Source of the DNA: Anaerolineae bacterium
GTDB lineage: Bacteria; Chloroflexota; Anaerolineae; Aggregatilineales; Aggregatilineaceae
Assembly: GCA_027494015.1 (NCBI GenBank)
Contig: JAOSJP010000001.1
Location: forward strand, 682,001-746,000
Direction of reading: 5' to 3'
Length of the DNA: 64,000 bases
Part shown: piece by piece, positions 9,978 through 18,945 of the stretch
Layout of the letters: every line of letters begins with the position of its first letter
Position numbering within the stretch: position 1 is the first letter of the stretch
Notes under the pieces: generated by a model
Databases searched by the model: none
What the model was told of the DNA's origin: nothing
Seen by the model: the letters and a program-made list of their open reading frames with translations, nothing else
Made by a program: the position numbers and the translations under genes

Positions 9978-11099
9978 TTACCGGGTGCGCCGCTCAGCGA
10001 CGATCTCGGCCAGGGCGTGCAGCCCTCCGGCCACCACACCATGCCCGCCTAGCAGAACCGGCAGCGGGGCCGCTTGCGCAGCGGCGGTGAACTCGCGCAG
10101 CCAGGGATCGTGGATGGCGTCGGGCAGGTACAGGTCGGAGGCAAAGCGCTCGCCCGCGCCAGGATAGTGCCCGGCGGCGGCCATGAGCACCCGCGAGTCA
10201 ATGATGGCGGCGTCGGCCACCTGCGCCAGATCCTCGAAGAACGCGCCCGGCCCCCAGCGCGCGATCATGCGCTCCACCAGCGAACGCGCCTCGCCGCGCG
10301 CCAGCCGCTCGCTGGCGGCCATGCCCCGCTCCTCCGAGAAGACCCGTATCCAGCACTGCGCGGCCCGGCTGAGGGCATCCCACGCCTGGGGAGCGACCCG
10401 CCCGATCAGCGCCGCCCGGCTTCCGTCGCGCGCCAGCACGTCCAGGACGACTCCGACCGGAATGCGCTCCAGCAGCGAATCTTCCAGCGCCGCGCGCAGC
10501 CGGGGCGAGCAGGCGGGATGCGCCCGCACAATAGCTAGGTCAGCAGGCGTGTCCAGGTCCAGGCGCGCCGAAGGCGGCAAATTCGCCGGAGCGCTCACCG
10601 CCCAACCCCCGTCCTCTTGCAGCATCCAGGCGAGGCTGTTGTCGCGGCTCGCCCGCTGGAGGATGGGCAGCGCATCCTGCACCTGGGTGAAGGCGACCCA
10701 ATCGCTGGAGTGCAGGTTATTCGTCAGGGCAAGGCGCTCTCCGCTCCCGCTCGCGCCGAGCAGCGTCTCCCACACCTGCGCGATCATCTCCTGGCCGAGC
10801 AAGGGCGCGCTGCCCGCTCCGAAGTACAGCGCGTGCGCAAGCCCGAACCGTTCGATCACCCCCGCCAGGCGCTCGCCAAAATGGAATGGCCCTCCGTCGA
10901 GATCGCGCGTACAGCAGGTATCAGCGGGCAGCCAGTCAAGCTCCGGGCCAGCGACAACGACCGGGTGGATGTCGAGGCTCGTCAAAGCCGCGATCAGGTC
11001 GGTCGCGGCTGCCCGGAGCGCCTGGCCCAGCACCTGCTCAGCCGCCGTCGGCCCCGCATGACCAATCATGATCACCGCGCCGATTGTCTCTTGTCTCAT
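9978..11099 (-). CDS. conserved hypothetical protein, nucleotidyltransferase-like fold (CofC/MobA-like)
   Basis: 373 residues, convergent with the upstream plus-strand glycosyltransferases (9 bases between stops). Residues near 90-110 (HALYFGAGSAPLLG) and 175-190 (RLDLDTPADLAIVRAHP) resemble the region of MobA/CofC-type nucleotidyltransferases where a D-x-D-T-P-x-D-L motif is common. The C-terminal half (about 200-373) has no motif I recognise; it contains GERFASDLYLPDAI and a hydrophobic LPVLLGGHGVVAGGL. The start is uncertain: GGAGG is immediately adjacent to the ATG at 11099, and the internal Met at residue 11 also fits. Substrate unknown. Confidence 0.6.
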   Translation of the reverse strand: MRQETIGAVIMIGHAGPTAAEQVLGQALRAAATDLIAALTSLDIHPVVVAGPELDWLPADTCCTRDLDGGPFHFGERLAGVIERFGLAHALYFGAGSAPLLGQEMIAQVWETLLGASGSGERLALTNNLHSSDWVAFTQVQDALPILQRASRDNSLAWMLQEDGGWAVSAPANLPPSARLDLDTPADLAIVRAHPACSPRLRAALEDSLLERIPVGVVLDVLARDGSRAALIGRVAPQAWDALSRAAQCWIRVFSEERGMAASERLARGEARSLVERMIARWGPGAFFEDLAQVADAAIIDSRVLMAAAGHYPGAGERFASDLYLPDAIHDPWLREFTAAAQAAPLPVLLGGHGVVAGGLHALAEIVAERRTR

Positions 11100-11114
11100 C
11101 CTCCGCCTGCCCGC

Positions 11115-11154
11115 AAGAAAAAGGGGCCAGGAACGCCCTCCCGCTCCCGGCCCC
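11115..11154 (-). terminator. intrinsic terminator downstream of hpf
   Basis: On the minus strand a 10-bp GC-rich stem (GGGGCCGGGA / TCCTGGCCCC, one G-T pair) is followed by TTTTTCTT. It lies about 20 bases past the hpf stop and is a good end point for the pilus-comF-hpf transcript. Confidence 0.8.
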
Positions 11155-11174
11155 AGGCTCGCCCACTCAGATCG

Positions 11175-11753
11175 TCACTCCGTCTGCGGCTCCAGCACGC
11201 CGTAATTGCCGTCCTCGCGCCGGTACAGCACGCCGATCTTTGCCGTGTCCGCGTTATAAAAAATGAAGAAGTTGTGGCCGAGCAGCTCCATCTGGTCAAT
11301 GGCCTCGTCTTCGCTCATGGGCACCAGCGTCACCGACTTGCGGCGCACGATGGCCGTCTTCTCTTCCGCTTCCTCTTCGGCCACCTGACCAGGAACTGGC
11401 TCGACGGCCTGCAGGGCCTGCTCTGTCTCATAGAAGCGGCTGGCGCCGCGCGGCTTGCGCTTGCCCTTGTACCGCTCGATCTGGCGATACATTTTGTCCA
11501 GCGCCACATCCAGCGCCGCATAAATGTCGGGCTGCCGCTTCTCTTCCGAGCGCAGAATCGCCCCGCGCGTGTTGCGCAAAGTCAGTTGGGCGATACACTG
11601 ATCCATGCCCTGCTTGCGCCGCTCGATAGCCAGGTCCACACGCACTTCGTGAATATTCGGCAGATAGCGATCCAGTCTGCTCACTTTCTTTTCAACATGC
11701 TCCTGCAAGCGAGGCGTCACATCAACATTCCGCGTGTGTATCTTGAGTTCCAT
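11175..11753 (-). CDS. hpf: long-form ribosome hibernation promoting factor
   Basis: The 192-residue product binds 30S subunits and dimerises 70S ribosomes into inactive 100S particles. The N-terminal S30AE domain covers about 1-105 (MELKIHTRNVDVTPRL, then RVDLAIE, then DIYAALDVALDKMYRQIERY). An acidic linker follows, then a C-terminal dimerisation domain at about 130-192 (IVRRKSVTLVPMSEDEAI, then ELLGHNFFIFYNADT). The two-domain length identifies the long form. AAGGAG lies 6-7 bases before the ATG at 11753; the longer open frame runs into comF and is not needed. It is last in the run comF-hpf and is followed by a strong terminator. Confidence 0.95.
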   Translation of the reverse strand: MELKIHTRNVDVTPRLQEHVEKKVSRLDRYLPNIHEVRVDLAIERRKQGMDQCIAQLTLRNTRGAILRSEEKRQPDIYAALDVALDKMYRQIERYKGKRKPRGASRFYETEQALQAVEPVPGQVAEEEAEEKTAIVRRKSVTLVPMSEDEAIDQMELLGHNFFIFYNADTAKIGVLYRREDGNYGVLEPQTE

Positions 11754-11784
11754 AACTCGCTCCTTTGCAGTGTGGCGATTGCGC

Positions 11785-12543
11785 TCACCCCTCAGCAGGT
11801 GGAGCCTGCCCACCCGCGTCAGCAACCTTATAGACCGCGCTGGCCAGCACCAGGCCATAGACGCGCCGCGCGCCCGACGCCCGCAGCGCCTCTGCACAGG
11901 CTGCCAGCGTAGCTCCTGTCGTCAGCACATCATCAACGAGAACTATGCTCAGATTATCAACACGCAGAGGGTCCGCTGCAAAAGCCCCGGCCACGTTCTT
12001 GCGGCGAGCCTGGGCATTCAGGTGCGTCTGCGTTTCGGTGTGACGCACGCGCGCCACCGCCCCCTCTACATAAGGCCGACCGATCAGGCGGGCTACCTGG
12101 CTCGCCAGCAGCGCCGACTGGTTATAGCCGCGCTCTGCCTGCCGTCGGGAATGCAGCGGGACAGCGCAGAGGAAGTCCACCGTCCAGCCAGCGCCCAGGT
12201 AAGCCTCGGCCAACAGCGCACCCAATGGCTCGGCAAGTCGCCTGTTCCCCTGGTACTTCAGAGCATAAATGGCGCTTGTCGCAGGCCCTTCAAAGGCGGT
12301 ACGCACGCGCACGGCGTCCAATCCAGCCACAGCGCGCAACGGGGCGGGCGCAAGCTGAGCCATGCAGCGTTCGCACAACAGACTCCCTATGCGCGTGCAG
12401 TGGGCGCACTGCGGAGGGTATAGCAGGTCTAGCGCAGCCGTCACAACGCGGCGTGCCCTGTGCGCGAGCGCACCCGCTGCCAAACGGCTGCGCAAGCCCA
12501 CCAACCGGTGTCGGGCGAGGTGATTTTCAAACGAGCGTGTCAA
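11785..12543 (-). CDS. comF: ComF family protein (phosphoribosyltransferase-like, DNA-uptake associated)
   Basis: 252 residues. A zinc-ribbon is visible as C46-x2-C49 and C57-x2-C60 (CAHC, CERC). The phosphoribosyltransferase domain includes VPLHSRRQAERGYNQS and the PRPP-binding loop IVLVDDVLTTGATL near residues 195-208. ComF is required for natural transformation in several bacteria. The chosen TTG start at 12543 lies 25 bases after the tadC stop; no ATG is available near the N-terminus. The position directly behind the Tad genes is suggestive, because pili commonly serve DNA uptake. Confidence 0.9.
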   Translation of the reverse strand: MTRSFENHLARHRLVGLRSRLAAGALAHRARRVVTAALDLLYPPQCAHCTRIGSLLCERCMAQLAPAPLRAVAGLDAVRVRTAFEGPATSAIYALKYQGNRRLAEPLGALLAEAYLGAGWTVDFLCAVPLHSRRQAERGYNQSALLASQVARLIGRPYVEGAVARVRHTETQTHLNAQARRKNVAGAFAADPLRVDNLSIVLVDDVLTTGATLAACAEALRASGARRVYGLVLASAVYKVADAGGQAPPAEG

Positions 12544-12568
12544 CTCAGTCTCAGATCGTCTGCGCCGA

Positions 12569-13510
12569 TCAGATGGTGCCTAGCACGCCGGATTCGAGAA
12601 GAATCACCACGGAAGGTCCCAGCAACACGATCCACAACGACGGGAAAATCAGCAACACCATCGGGATGATCATCTTCACTGGCGCTTGGTGGGCTTTCTC
12701 CTCGGCGCGCTGGCGGCGCTTGACGCGCATCTGATCCGACTGAATGCGCAAAATCTTGGCGATGCTCACGCCAAGTTGCTCGGCCTGGACAAGCGCCGCC
12801 ACAAAACTGGTCACGTCGGGCACGTCCATACGGCGTGACATGTCGCGCAAGGCTTCGCCGCGCCGCTTGCCAAGCTGAATCTCCTGGAGCACACGCCCAA
12901 AGGCAATCGCCAGGTCGTTGTCCCATTTGGCGTAAACTTTGCTCATCGCCTGCTCAAAGCCCAACCCGGCTTCCACGCAGATGGTCAGCAGGTCGAGCGC
13001 GTCGGGCAGCGACTTGACGATGGAGTCTTTGCGCCGGCTGATCTGCCCCTTGAGTTGCAGGACGGGCAGATAGTAGCCGAGGAGCATCCCGCCGATGGTC
13101 CCCAGAGTCCCCTTGACGACGCCCCAATCGGTGAACATAAAGAACAGCACAAACGCCCCGATGCCCATCGCGAGAGTCAGAGCGATTCGCTGGCCGAAGA
13201 AGACCGCCGGCTCCATCGTCTGTGACTTGCCAGCCAGCTCGATCTGGCGGCGGATGCTCTCGATTTGGTTTTCGGGGGTGAACCTGATGGCGAACCGGGC
13301 CAGCGCCCGGTACATAGGTATGATGACGCGCTCGCGGGTGCTCAGCGACATCTCGATCTGTTCCAGGCTGGCTGGCACATCGCGGTCTCCATATTCGGCC
13401 AGCCGCTTCTCAAGCGGATTTTCATCCGACTTGTCGCTGTACCCGACCAGAACAAGCCCGCCGAGCAGGATTACGCCCGCCACAATCAACGCCAGAATCG
13501 TGATATCCAT
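12569..13510 (-). CDS. tadC: Tad/Flp pilus inner-membrane platform protein TadC (GspF-type)
   Basis: 313-residue membrane protein of the type II secretion F family. An N-terminal helix (about 4-23), paired helices at about 112-150 and a C-terminal helix at about 282-305 surround the conserved SLPDALDLLTICVEAGLGFEQAM and FVAALVQAEQLGVSIAKIL motifs of T2SSF domains. AGGAGG lies 5 bases upstream of the ATG. It follows tadB by 39 bases, as in canonical tad loci. Confidence 0.93.
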   Translation of the reverse strand: MDITILALIVAGVILLGGLVLVGYSDKSDENPLEKRLAEYGDRDVPASLEQIEMSLSTRERVIIPMYRALARFAIRFTPENQIESIRRQIELAGKSQTMEPAVFFGQRIALTLAMGIGAFVLFFMFTDWGVVKGTLGTIGGMLLGYYLPVLQLKGQISRRKDSIVKSLPDALDLLTICVEAGLGFEQAMSKVYAKWDNDLAIAFGRVLQEIQLGKRRGEALRDMSRRMDVPDVTSFVAALVQAEQLGVSIAKILRIQSDQMRVKRRQRAEEKAHQAPVKMIIPMVLLIFPSLWIVLLGPSVVILLESGVLGTI

Positions 13511-13549
13511 CCCGCCCTCCTGAACGCCTGGTCGCGCCGTAAATCTCTG

Positions 13550-14527
13550 CTAGTACTCGATCTTCACAATCTTCTGGATGATCGCGGCGCCGGTGGCGAT
13601 CAGGCCCAGGCCACAGCCCAGCATCGGCCACCCGCACATGCGATTCTCGACGAGATTCGCCATGTAGCCGGGACTCATAAAGTACAAGAAGATGGTCAGG
13701 ACAATCGGCAACAGCGAGATAAGCCAGCCTGTGTAGCGCCCCTGGGCTGTCAGCACCGAGATGTCGCCTTTGAGCTTGATGCGGTCGCGAATCGTGTGGC
13801 TGATCGAGTCAAGAACCTCTGCCAGGTTGCCACCCACCTCGCGCTGGATATTGACCGCCGTGTTGACCAGATCGAGGTCATCGCTGGGCATCCGCGCCAG
13901 CAGATGATCCAGCGCGTCTTCCATGGGAATGCCAAGCTGCACTTCCATCACCACGCGCTTGAACTCCGACGACGTTGGCTCCGGTGCCTCGCGTGAAATC
14001 GCCTCCATCGCCTGCATCACCGCATAGCCAGCGCGCAGGGCATTGACCCACAGCGCCAACGTATCGGGAAGCTGGTTTTCGAACAGCTTCAGGCGCTTGG
14101 ATTGTTTGCGGGCCACATAGAGACGGGGGAAGAAAAAGCCAGCAACCGCTGCAACCCCGCCGCCGATTGGCGAGGCAAAAAGCACCATGCCGATGAGGAA
14201 ACCGCCAATCCCCGTGATGACGTGCAGCGCCATGAACTCGGAGACAGTCAGCTTCAGGTCGGCCCGCGAAAGCTGGACGCGCCATTTCTGCGCGAAGCCC
14301 CGGTCAGCCAGTATAGCATCGAGCCGGCGGGTGATGATGCTCGCCTCATGTGAAGGATCGGGCTGTTGCAGGTCTTCGAAGTCCGCGAGCAGACTGCTGT
14401 ATTCGGTCGTGTAGCGTCCCAGCCGCTCTTCAATCTGCTCGCGCCGTTCTGCGCGAATGCTGGCGATCCCGGCAATCAGGATGATCACCGCCAGGACTCC
14501 CGCTGCGCCGGCTATCGCAATCTCCAT
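13550..14527 (-). CDS. tadB: Tad/Flp pilus inner-membrane platform protein TadB (GspF-type)
   Basis: 325-residue partner of TadC. N-terminal helix (about 3-22), a charged cytosolic region with ERLGRYT, then two helices near 95-140 and the T2SSF signature NQLPDTLALWVNALRAGYAVMQ, followed by TAVNIQREVGGNLAEVLD. Two more helices close the protein. I chose the ATG at 14527; the extension to 14596 has no hydrophobic segment and no conserved sequence. TadB and TadC form the platform driven by TadA. Confidence 0.93.
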   Translation of the reverse strand: MEIAIAGAAGVLAVIILIAGIASIRAERREQIEERLGRYTTEYSSLLADFEDLQQPDPSHEASIITRRLDAILADRGFAQKWRVQLSRADLKLTVSEFMALHVITGIGGFLIGMVLFASPIGGGVAAVAGFFFPRLYVARKQSKRLKLFENQLPDTLALWVNALRAGYAVMQAMEAISREAPEPTSSEFKRVVMEVQLGIPMEDALDHLLARMPSDDLDLVNTAVNIQREVGGNLAEVLDSISHTIRDRIKLKGDISVLTAQGRYTGWLISLLPIVLTIFLYFMSPGYMANLVENRMCGWPMLGCGLGLIATGAAIIQKIVKIEY

Positions 14528-14634
14528 AGGTGCCCGCCCTCCCCCACAGTGCCCTGCCCTGAACCGGCACAGTGCGTCAGTAGGAGCCTGGTGCACCGGC
14601 CCCTACGGTACTACACGCTGAGTAGTACTCGCCG

Positions 14635-16035
14635 TCAATAGCGCGAGACGCCGATTCCAAACACCGACGGTGGCAGGTGAATGCCAGCCGCCTCGATCTT
14701 GTCAATGAATTTGGGGCGCAGGCCTGTCGGTCGGATGCGCCCGATGACCTTGCCGGCCTCCAGGCCCGTCTGCTCAAACTCAAAGATGTCAGACATCGTG
14801 ATTACGTCACCTTCCATCCCCTGGATCTCGGTGACCTTCACGACCTTGCGCGTGCCATCTCGCATCCGTTCCTGGTGAACAATCAGTTCAAGGGCCGAAG
14901 CCACCTGCTCGCGGATGGCGCGTACTGGCAGGTCCATGCCCGCCATCAGGCACATCGTTTCCAGGCGCGCCAGCGTGTCGCGCGGGCTGTTCGAGTGCGC
15001 CGTCGTCAGCGATCCTTCATGACCCGTGTTCATCGCCTGGAGCATGTCCAGCGCCTCGCCCGCACGGCACTCGCCCACTACGATGCGGTCGGGGCGCATA
15101 CGCAGCGAGTTGACGACCAGGTCGCGGATGCTGACCTCGCCGCGGCCCTCGATGTTGGAGGGGCGGCTTTCCAGCGAGACGACATGTTCCTGGCGCAACT
15201 GAAGCTCAGCGGCGTTCTCGATGGTGATGATCCGCTCGTCATTCGGGATGAACCCGGACAGAACGTTGAGCAGCGTCGTCTTGCCAGAGCCAGTGCCCCC
15301 TGACACAACGATATTCAACCGGGCAATGACGCACGCCCGCAGGAACTCTGCAATCTCGGGGCTGATGGAGCCGAAACGAATCAGGTCTTCCACGGTGAAA
15401 GGCCGCCGCGAGAACTTGCGGATGGTGACCGTCGGCCCGCACAGGCTGATGGGGCGGATGACCGCATTGACGCGCGACCCGTCCGGCAGGCGGGCGTCCA
15501 CCGTAGGCGAGCTTTCGTCAATGCGGCGGCCCAGCGGTGCTACAATGCGATCCAGCACGCGCAGGACATGATCCTCGTCCTCAAAAGTCACATTGGAGCG
15601 CAGGATGTTGCCGGCGCGCTCAATGTAGACGTTCTTGGGGCCGTTGACCATGATCTCAGTGATGGTGTCATCGGCGAGCAATGGCTCCAGCGGCCCGAAG
15701 CCCAGGATCTCCGCGACAATCGCCTCAAAGAGCTGCTGCCGCTCGGCCCGCCCCAGCACAATGCTCTCTTCATTGAGAATAGTCGCAAACAACTCCTCAA
15801 TGGTTGTCCGCACTTCAGGAGAGCGCGGGTCTACGCTGGTGTCCAGTTCGGCCAGCAGCTTGTTCTGGATGCGCACCTTCAGGTCCTGGTAACCGCCCCC
15901 TTCACCACGACGGGCAGCGGCCACAGCGGAAGATGCCGCTGGCACCTGAGTCCGCCGGCGTACCTGGTCTAGCTTGGACTCGTCGGGGCTGTCCGCATCC
16001 TGTCCACCACGCTCAATGCGCCGCAAAAGAGACAT
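14635..16035 (-). CDS. tadA: Tad/Flp pilus assembly ATPase TadA (CpaF)
   Basis: 466-residue secretion ATPase of the GspE/VirB11 superfamily that powers Flp pilus assembly. The CpaF N-terminal domain ([20 protein letters not shown], about 112-131) precedes Walker [10 protein letters not shown] at 246-254. The Asp box is [12 protein letters not shown]. Walker B lies within [17 protein letters not shown], and the His box contains [14 protein letters not shown]. The C-terminus is intact. GGAGG lies 6 bases before the ATG. Confidence 0.96.
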   Translation of the reverse strand: MSLLRRIERGGQDADSPDESKLDQVRRRTQVPAASSAVAAARRGEGGGYQDLKVRIQNKLLAELDTSVDPRSPEVRTTIEELFATILNEESIVLGRAERQQLFEAIVAEILGFGPLEPLLADDTITEIMVNGPKNVYIERAGNILRSNVTFEDEDHVLRVLDRIVAPLGRRIDESSPTVDARLPDGSRVNAVIRPISLCGPTVTIRKFSRRPFTVEDLIRFGSISPEIAEFLRACVIARLNIVVSGGTGSGKTTLLNVLSGFIPNDERIITIENAAELQLRQEHVVSLESRPSNIEGRGEVSIRDLVVNSLRMRPDRIVVGECRAGEALDMLQAMNTGHEGSLTTAHSNSPRDTLARLETMCLMAGMDLPVRAIREQVASALELIVHQERMRDGTRKVVKVTEIQGMEGDVITMSDIFEFEQTGLEAGKVIGRIRPTGLRPKFIDKIEAAGIHLPPSVFGIGVSRY

Positions 16036-16099
16036 GTGCTACCTCCACTCCTCTCACCTTTCACCCGTCCCTGCTTCTACCATCCATTCTACACCAGTC

Positions 16100-17418
16100 C
16101 TACGAACCGCCGAACAGTGCCCGTATGCCGCTCTTGGAGCGTGGTTCGCCCGTCTGAACCCCTTCATCCGGCGCTTTTTCCTGCTCCACCGCTTTGCGCA
16201 CCAGCGCAGCGAGGTCCACAAGCTCCTTGCCCGGAGGGCGCGATTTCATCTTGGCCACCAGGGGCACGCCCTGGTTGACCGCCGTGAGCACCGCCTGGTC
16301 GTCAAGGGGATCGAAGCGACCACTGAGTGTTTGAGATGAGTCTCGATTGACGCGGTCGGCACAGCGCCGCGCCCGCGCTCCCGCTCTGGTGGCACCCGGT
16401 TCAGCACGAAGAGCACTTTGTCCGCCAACCCTTCCGGCTCCTTAAGGCCATCCAGAAGGTCCAGCACCTTACGGATGTTGCGCACGGATGGAATCGTGGG
16501 GTTGGCCACCAGAATGATGCGCTCGGCAATATCGAACAGCTTGAGCGTGGTATCATCATACTGAGTCGGCGTGTCAACCACGATGAAATCAAATGACTTC
16601 GCCAGCAGCTTGACGACCTCTTTCACGGCTTCCGACGTGATATCATAGGCCATCTCTGGGTGCGGCGGAGCGACCAACACCCTAAGCCCGCTGCCATGCG
16701 TCACCAGCACGCTGTCAATCATTTCCTGGTCAATGTCGCTCACGGCCTTCGCCAGATCGGCGATGCTCGACGTAGATTGTACGTTCAGGAACGCATCCAC
16801 ATCGCCGAACTGGAGGCTGGCGTCCACCAGCAGCACACTGGTGTCGGAGCGCATCAGCGCAGCCGCCACGTTGGTGGCCAGCGTCGTCACGCCCGCGCCA
16901 GCCTGAGGGCTATACACCACGACGACGTGCCCTGCCCCTACGGTCGGGGTGAGCACGCTGCGCTTGGCCTCGCGCGACGCAGCCGTCCGCAGCGAGGACA
17001 TCTGCATCTCCTGCTGGCGGATTGGCTCATTGCGATCGTAGACGCGGCGAATCGTCGCGTAAAGCTCCTCGCTGGAGACTGGCTTGGTGAGGAAGTCGCG
17101 CGCTCCGGCCAGCATCGCCTGGCGCAGGTATCCCGACTCATTCTGCACTGACATGATCACAACAGCGGCAGTGCGCACTGCCGTGCTGATCGCTTTCGTC
17201 GCCGTGATGCCGTCCATATCGGGCATGTTGATGTCCATCAGCACCACATCAGGCTTGTGCTGTGTCGCCAGGTCTATCGCCTCGCGGCCCGTGCCAGCGC
17301 CGTCCCCGCCAACGACCTCGATATCCGGCTCAAACGCGAGCAGCTTGCGGATGTTCTCGCGCGTGTCCGGGATATCGTCCACGATCAGCACTTTGATGAC
17401 TTGCTTCTCACTGCTCAT
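16100..17418 (-). CDS. tadZ: TadZ/CpaE-like pilus localisation ATPase with N-terminal receiver domain (frameshifted)
   Basis: The N-terminal receiver domain (about 8-125) keeps phospho-acceptor D62 (VVLMDINMPDMDG), S90 and K112. A ParA/MinD-like domain follows, with a divergent P-loop SPQAGAGVTT that lacks the usual lysines, then LLVDASLQFGDVDAFLN and FIVVDTPTQYDDTTL. The frame breaks at 16306-16309: after SVVASIPL it reads TTRRCSRR. In the next frame it gives DDQAVLTAVNQGVPLVAKM and ends naturally at 16100. Adding one base to the four-G run (plus strand) restores a protein of about 439 residues. AGAAGG lies before the ATG. TadZ marks the polar site for pilus assembly. Confidence 0.85.
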
Positions 17419-17486
17419 TGGTGCCTTCTCGCTTCATCAACCTGGCCCCATCCGGCTTGATCGCAGGTGCGCCCCCAGTGATACGT

Positions 17487-17524
17487 GAAGGGCATGCGGA
17501 CGCCAGCGCGAGCGCGTGCCCTTC
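17487..17524 (-). terminator. hairpin between cpaB and tadZ (possible processing or attenuation site)
   Basis: Arms GAAGGGCATGCG (17487-17498) and CGCGTGCCCTTC (17513-17524) pair with one G-T. No T-run follows on the minus strand, so this may be an operon-internal mRNA structure rather than a true terminator. Confidence 0.35.
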
Positions 17525-17562
17525 ATGCTATCTTAACACGAAGACAATTATTCCGACATGCG

Positions 17563-18757
17563 TTATTGCGCTGACGCTCCTGTTGACTTAGCCAGGAAAT
17601 CGTACAGGCTCCCGATGTCGAAGCGCCGCACGCTGGTGATAGGCGGCTCCAGCGCGTATTCGAGCGCAACAGGCGGCTGTGCATTGTACGTTCGGATCAT
17701 ATAGTCAAGTGTCACCGGATCGGTGGCAACTTCGGTTGTGTCACCAGCCGCGCGCAGGGCCAGTGTGATCGGAATCTGCGCATCAACCGCCCAGGTCAGC
17801 ACCAGCGCCTCCTGCGGCGTCACGGCCAGGGTGATGATCAACGGCGCGAACGGCGTCGCGGTCGGCTGCGGAGTCGTCGCCTGCCCGCCTTCACCGGGCG
17901 GTGGCAGGGTCTCGATCTGCTGCGGTGTCGGCGTCGCCCCGATGATGTCTCCACCAGGCGGGAAGTGACCCACACGCAGCACCCAGGCACCGGTAACCGT
18001 CCGCTGGGTCACCAGTCGGGGGCGCTGCGACGGCTCACTGGGACTGAGCAGCACCCCTTCCGGCGAGAGAGTGCTCGCCTCCGGGCGACCCTGGCGCGGC
18101 GAGCCAATGCTTAACTCGCCCGTCTCCAGGCGCGTGATCAGCGAAACGTTGTTAGGCATCCGGGTCTGGAAAGTGGGATCAACATCAATGTAGAGGAACG
18201 AGAGAATAACGTCTACGAAGTCGCCAGCCTGAATGCCATACGCCACCTGCCCGACGCCAGATAGATCGAGCGGAATGGAGATGGCCACGCGCGACTCGTC
18301 GCCTTCAAAGGCGCGCATGAGGGCGGCAGCATCTGACCCTGTGCGGGCAATCTCGTACAGATTGGGCACCACCTGGCGAGCCAGAATCGGAGAGCCGCGG
18401 AAGATGTCGGTGCGCGCCACCTGCCCTATCACATCCTCCAGCTCGTCGGCGGTGAAGTAGTTGCCCGCTTCTGGCAAGGCTTCCTGAGGCCAGGGCACCA
18501 CGCCGATACCGTCAGGCGGGATCACGATCCCGCGAGGCAGGTCCTGGACGGCCACGACGATCTCAACCATGTTGAGGGCGCGCAGACCCGTATCCGGGGC
18601 CGTTGCCCCCCCCTGTGCGCCGCCAGCAACTTCCCCCCACCTCCGTAGCCTGAGCGGTGGTCTCCTCACCGCCATCATCGCCGGACATGAGGACGACAAC
18701 CAACACGACCACCAGCAAGATGATCGCGCCCAGTAGAATGAGCACCCGACCTCGCAT
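17563..18757 (-). CDS. cpaB: Flp pilus assembly protein CpaB (SAF domain), frameshifted near the N-terminus
   Basis: The start at 18757 gives MRGRVLILLGAIILLVVVLV, a signal-anchor helix, behind GGGAGG at 7 bases. Reading breaks in a six-base C run at 18633-18638 (plus strand). Removing one base joins ATEV to GEVAGGAQGGATAPDTG and continues to the stop at 17563. The SAF-type domain follows (VEIVVAVQDLPRGIVIPPDG, then VIGQVARTDIFRGSPILARQ), then the RcpC-like part (AISIPLDLSGVGQVAYGIQA, GDFVDVILSF). The restored length is about 397 residues. It is the first gene of the pilus run. Confidence 0.85.
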
Positions 18758-18823
18758 AGGGTTTCCTCCCGAAGAGTCCGAACCGGCCCGGAGTTTGCAT
18801 CAGGCCCCAATGGGTTGCTATCT

Positions 18824-18851
18824 AGTGTATTCCTATGGAAAAAATGCGCAA
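18824..18851 (-). promoter_or_regulatory. candidate promoter for the pilus operon
   Basis: Minus-strand TTGCGC (18846-18851) and TACACT (18824-18829) with a 16-base spacer, about 67 bases upstream of the cpaB start. Confidence 0.4.
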
Positions 18852-18874
18852 ACAGGCCAAGAGTCCTATAACAG

Positions 18875-18911
18875 GCAAGGGCAGAGCGCCGTCATGTTGC
18901 TCTGCCCTTGC
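18875..18911 (-). terminator. hairpin after the histidine kinase gene (candidate terminator)
   Basis: A perfect 13-bp stem, GCAAGGGCAGAGC (18875-18887) with GCTCTGCCCTTGC (18899-18911), 35 bases past the kinase stop. The trailing minus-strand sequence CTGTTATAGG is only weakly T-rich. Confidence 0.55.
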
Positions 18912-18945
18912 GGAATCCCCACTGGACTGCGCCCAACGGGCATCA

